64,000 bases of DNA from Sphingobium sp. B2D3C. Lineage in GTDB: Bacteria; Pseudomonadota; Alphaproteobacteria; Sphingomonadales; Sphingomonadaceae. Below the pieces are notes generated by a model. The model was given only the letters and a program-made list of their open reading frames with translations. It ran no database searches and was not told the origin of the DNA. The DNA is taken from the NCBI RefSeq assembly GCF_025961835.1, contig NZ_JAOQOK010000001.1:3380001-3444000 (forward strand). The letters are read 5' to 3'. The position numbers and the translations under genes are program-made. The first letter of the stretch is position 1. Each line of letters begins with the position of its first letter. Shown piece after piece: positions 61,256 through 64,000 of this stretch.

Positions 61256-61330
61256 TCAGAAGAGCAGGTAGAGCAGGATGATGATGGGAATCGGGATCCC
61301 GATCAGCCACAGCAAGATACCTTTACCCAT
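61256..61330 (-). CDS. 24-residue hydrophobic membrane peptide
   Basis: This small open frame reads MGKGILLWLIGIPIP, then a short Ile/Leu-rich segment, ending LYLLF. It forms a single membrane helix after a short MGKG start. AAGGAG lies about 9 nt upstream of the ATG, a strong ribosome site. Similar MGKGILLWLxGIPIP peptides occur in many alphaproteobacteria, to my knowledge unassigned to a function. Confidence 0.75.
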   Translation of the reverse strand: MGKGILLWLIGIPIPIIILLYLLF

Positions 61331-61448
61331 GTCATCAGTCTCCTTCTTGTCTCTTTGACCAATGCCTCGGGCGCCAATCCGTTGCCTTGAGGAGCGAATG
61401 CGGCCCGCAATTGCAGTTTCGCGCGTGAGGGCCTAAAGCGCGCCGGCT

Positions 61449-62111
61449 ATGAGCCGCTCCATCACATTCGCCATTCCCAAGGGACGCATTCTCGAAGAGG
61501 CCCTGCCGCTGCTGGCGCGCGCGGGCATCGAGCCCGAGGCGGAGTTCCATAAGAAGGAAAGCCGGGCGCTGCGGTTCGCGACCAATGTCGAGGGCCTGTC
61601 CATCATCCGCGTGCGCGCGTTCGATGTGGCGACCTTCGTCGCGCATGGCGCGGCGCAGGTCGGCATCGTGGGATCGGACGTGATCGCCGAGTTCGGCTAT
61701 TCCGAGCTTTATGCGCCGGTCGATCTCGATATTGGCCATTGCCGCCTGTCTGTCGCCGAGCCGGCCGATGCGGTGCCCGAGGTGCTCGGGGCGGCCAGCC
61801 ATGTCCGCGTCGCGACCAAATATCCGCATCTCACCCGCGCGCATTATGAGGCGCTGGGGGTGCAGGCCGAGTGCGTGAAGCTGAATGGCGCGATGGAACT
61901 GGCGCCCTCGCTCGGGCTGGCGCGGCGGATCGTCGATCTCGTCTCGTCCGGCGCGACGCTGAAGGCCAATGGCCTCGTTGAAACCGCGAAGATCATGGAC
62001 ATTTCCGCGCGACTCATCGTCAACCGGGCGGCGATGAAGATGCGCGCTGCCGAGCTGGTGCCAATGGTCGAGCGCTTCCGCGCTGCCGTGGAGGCCAGCC
62101 GTGCCGCTTGA
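61449..62111 (+). CDS. hisG: ATP phosphoribosyltransferase, HisG
   Basis: This 220-residue protein is the short form of HisG, beginning [49 protein letters not shown] and [16 protein letters not shown] follow, and [30 protein letters not shown] is the PRPP-binding part. Short HisG works with HisZ, not seen here. It catalyses the first step in histidine synthesis. hisD overlaps its end. Confidence 0.97.
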   Translation: MSRSITFAIPKGRILEEALPLLARAGIEPEAEFHKKESRALRFATNVEGLSIIRVRAFDVATFVAHGAAQVGIVGSDVIAEFGYSELYAPVDLDIGHCRLSVAEPADAVPEVLGAASHVRVATKYPHLTRAHYEALGVQAECVKLNGAMELAPSLGLARRIVDLVSSGATLKANGLVETAKIMDISARLIVNRAAMKMRAAELVPMVERFRAAVEASRAA

Positions 62112-63390
62112 GCTGGATGCCCGTGATGCGGGGTTCGCTGCGCAGTTCGAGGCGCTGGTCAACGCCCGGCGCGAGGCGGATGAGGATGTCGCACAGGCTG
62201 TGCGCGATATCGTCCGGCGCGTGCGGGCCGAGGGGGACTCCGCGCTGGCCGACCTGACCGCGCGGTTCGACCGTTTCGATCTCGATGCGCAGGGTTGGTC
62301 GATCAGCGCCGAACAATGCGCCCAGGCCTATGCGCAGATCGATGCGCCGCTGCGCGATGCGCTCAATCTCGCCGCTGAGCGGATCGCCACCTATCACGCA
62401 AAGCAGAAGCCGGAAGATGCCGGCTGGACCGACGAGGCCGGCGTGCGGCTCGGCGCGCGGTGGAACGCCGTGGAAGCGGCGGGCATCTACGTGCCGGGCG
62501 GGCTGGCTGCCTATCCCAGCTCGCTGCTGATGAATGCCATTCCGGCCAAGGTCGCCGGGGTCGAGCGCATCGTGATGATGTCGCCCACGCCGGGCGGGCA
62601 GCTCAATCCCGCCGTGCTGGCGGCAGCGCATATTGCGGGCGTGAGCGAAATCTGGCGCGTCGGCGGTGCGCAGGCGGTGGCGGCGCTGGCTTATGGCACG
62701 GCGCGGATCAAGCCGGTGGACGTCATCGTCGGGCCGGGCAATGCCTGGGTCGCAGAAGCCAAGAGGCAGGTTTACGGCGTGGTCGGCATCGACATGGTAG
62801 CAGGGCCGAGCGAGATCGTGGTCGTCGCGGACGGCAAGAACGATCCCGAATGGATCGCCGCCGATCTGCTCAGCCAGTCCGAGCATGACGAGACCAGCCA
62901 GTCGATCCTGTTCACCGATGATGCGGCCTTTGCAAAGGCCGTGGCTGCGTCGGTCGAGGGCTGGCTCAATCGGCTCGAAACCGGCGCTCGCGCGCGGGTG
63001 AGCTGGACCAACAATGGCGCGATCATCCTAGTGCCGGACCTTGAGGCCGCGCTGCCGCTGGTCGACCGGCTGGCGCCCGAGCATCTCGAACTGGCCGTGG
63101 ACGATCCGCAGCCGCTGTTCGACAAGGTGCGCCACGCCGGATCGGTGTTCATGGGCCGGATGACGCCCGAGGCGATCGGCGATTATGTCGCGGGGCCGAA
63201 CCATGTGCTGCCGACCGGGCGGCGCGCGCGCTTCTCCTCCGGCCTCTCCGTGCTGGACTTCATGAAGCGCACGAGCTTCCTCCAACTCGACGCGCGCGCC
63301 ATCGGCGCCATCGGCCCTGCGGCGCTGGCGCTGGCGCAGGCGGAAGGGCTGCCGGCCCACGCGGCCAGCGTGGCGGTGCGGCTGAAATAG
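62101..63390 (+). CDS. hisD: Histidinol dehydrogenase
   Basis: This 429-residue protein contains [62 protein letters not shown] and the Zn ligands in [11 protein letters not shown] and PEHLEL. It oxidises L-histidinol to histidine. The GTG at 62101 lies within the last codons of hisG, showing translational coupling. Confidence 0.97.
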   Translation: MPLELDARDAGFAAQFEALVNARREADEDVAQAVRDIVRRVRAEGDSALADLTARFDRFDLDAQGWSISAEQCAQAYAQIDAPLRDALNLAAERIATYHAKQKPEDAGWTDEAGVRLGARWNAVEAAGIYVPGGLAAYPSSLLMNAIPAKVAGVERIVMMSPTPGGQLNPAVLAAAHIAGVSEIWRVGGAQAVAALAYGTARIKPVDVIVGPGNAWVAEAKRQVYGVVGIDMVAGPSEIVVVADGKNDPEWIAADLLSQSEHDETSQSILFTDDAAFAKAVAASVEGWLNRLETGARARVSWTNNGAIILVPDLEAALPLVDRLAPEHLELAVDDPQPLFDKVRHAGSVFMGRMTPEAIGDYVAGPNHVLPTGRRARFSSGLSVLDFMKRTSFLQLDARAIGAIGPAALALAQAEGLPAHAASVAVRLK

Positions 63391-63471
63391 ACAGACCCTG
63401 TGCAGCGGTGCGCGGAACGGGATGGTGAAATCCCGTATCCATCGCGCGCCCGAACCGATATGAAGGACGCA

Positions 63472-63921
63472 ATGAAGCCAACGAAATCAAAGTCCCGCTC
63501 TGCGGCGCGGCTGGCGGCCGTGCAGGCGCTCTACCAGCAGGAAATGGAAAGCACGCCGCTGCCGCTGCTGCTCCATGAGTTCCATCAGCACCGCCTCGGC
63601 GCTACCATTGAGGACGTGACCTATCACCCGGCCGAACAGGCCTTCTTCGATGATGTGGTGAAGGGCGTGGACGCGCGCCGCGACGAGATCGACCAGCATA
63701 TCATCGACCGGCTGGCCAAGGGCTGGTCGATGGAGCGCCTCGACAAGCCGATGCGGCAGATCCTGCGCGCCGGCACCTATGAGCTGCTGGCCCGCGCCGA
63801 CGTGCCCACGGCGAGCGTCATCAGCGAATATGTCGATGTCGCTCACGCCTTCTACGACAAGCGCGAGGCCGGCTTCGTCAACGGCCTGCTCGACGGCATC
63901 GCCAAGAGCGTGCGCAGCTAA
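63472..63921 (+). CDS. nusB: Transcription antitermination factor NusB
   Basis: This 149-residue protein has SRSAARLAAVQALYQQEM, the NusB N-terminal helix, and RLAKGWSMERLDKPMRQILRAGTYELLARADVPTASVISEYVDVAHAFYDKREAGFVNGLLD, all typical. With NusE it supports rRNA antitermination. The ATG at 63472 follows GAAGGA; 63460 is an alternative. It is followed by thiL after 1 bp. Confidence 0.95.
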   Translation: MKPTKSKSRSAARLAAVQALYQQEMESTPLPLLLHEFHQHRLGATIEDVTYHPAEQAFFDDVVKGVDARRDEIDQHIIDRLAKGWSMERLDKPMRQILRAGTYELLARADVPTASVISEYVDVAHAFYDKREAGFVNGLLDGIAKSVRS

Positions 63922-63922
63922 G

Positions 63923-64000
63923 ATGAGCGCGGAGGCGGACCTTCTCCGCCGTCTGCGCGCCATGGCGAGCGACCTCGCCGCGCGCGGCCTGATGGACGAC
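63923..64000 (+). CDS. thiL: Thiamine-monophosphate kinase ThiL, 5' part
   Basis: The frame starts SAEADLLRRLRAMASDLAARGLMDD and runs off the window. The layout (LLRRLRAMA...ARGLxDD) and position after nusB fit sphingomonad thiL. The product phosphorylates thiamine monophosphate. Only 26 codons are visible, so identity depends on context. Confidence 0.65.
   Translation, partial: MSAEADLLRRLRAMASDLAARGLMDD

Noticed and set aside
1..64000. CRISPR arrays, prophage genes, rRNA operons, riboswitches, transposases
   Set aside because: I looked for spaced direct repeats, integrase or terminase motifs and known leader structures and saw none.

Overview
The window reads as a chromosomal stretch of an alphaproteobacterium of the order Sphingomonadales (Sphingobium, Novosphingobium or Sphingomonas type). 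The evidence is high GC, long TonB-dependent receptors, an EipA/DUF1134 protein, a SciP/DUF1153 protein, an EcfG-type promoter, and the CCCTGAGCTTGTCGAAGGG repeat familiar from this order. Assignment to a genus is not possible from the sequence alone.

Layout. Positions 1-16.3 kb are core-like: tRNA-Gly; a YbbN-type thioredoxin and a LON-domain protein; a PspC protein; a three-gene signalling operon (hybrid histidine kinase, CheR, HWE kinase) with a consensus EcfG promoter; a YghU-type glutathione transferase; EipA; the ftsE-ftsX-ydcF-plsC operon; a zinc-ribbon membrane protein; a MATE transporter; and tRNA-Leu. Positions 16.7-39 kb are an accessory catabolic region. It holds two TonB receptors, a long minus-strand gene train (amidohydrolase, class-I hydratase alpha and beta, flavin reductase, double cupin, HpcH/HpaI aldolase, GntR regulator, EF-hand protein, MFS transporter, pcaI, pcaJ, pcaF), a D-2-hydroxyacid dehydrogenase, a glutathione transferase, a TauD-type dioxygenase, a VOC protein, an IclR regulator and two secreted alpha/beta hydrolases. 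Two operator-like palindrome families link these units: a 16-bp CCGG-ended family and a TGACCTAA/TTAGGTCA site.

Positions 39.3-50 kb hold a BLUF blue-light sensor, a Tat-exported aldehyde oxidoreductase (paoABC), a DUF1810 protein, a DUF485-ActP symporter pair followed by an exported esterase, and a Tat-type carboxylesterase. LacI-like GCAATCGATTGC sites flank the transporter-esterase units. Positions 50-64 kb return to core functions: a phospholipase D protein, SciP, mnmA, a 92%-identical tandem pair of glycosyltransferase-like genes, an AmpG-like transporter, a lipoprotein, an esterase, purA, a GIY-YIG gene bracketed by a perfect 30-bp inverted repeat, a 24-residue membrane peptide, hisG, hisD, nusB and the start of thiL.

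I see no CRISPR array, transposase, integrase or rRNA. The best leads for something new are the catabolic gene train with its shared operators, the EcfG-driven kinase-CheR-HWE operon, and the repeat-flanked GIY-YIG cassette.
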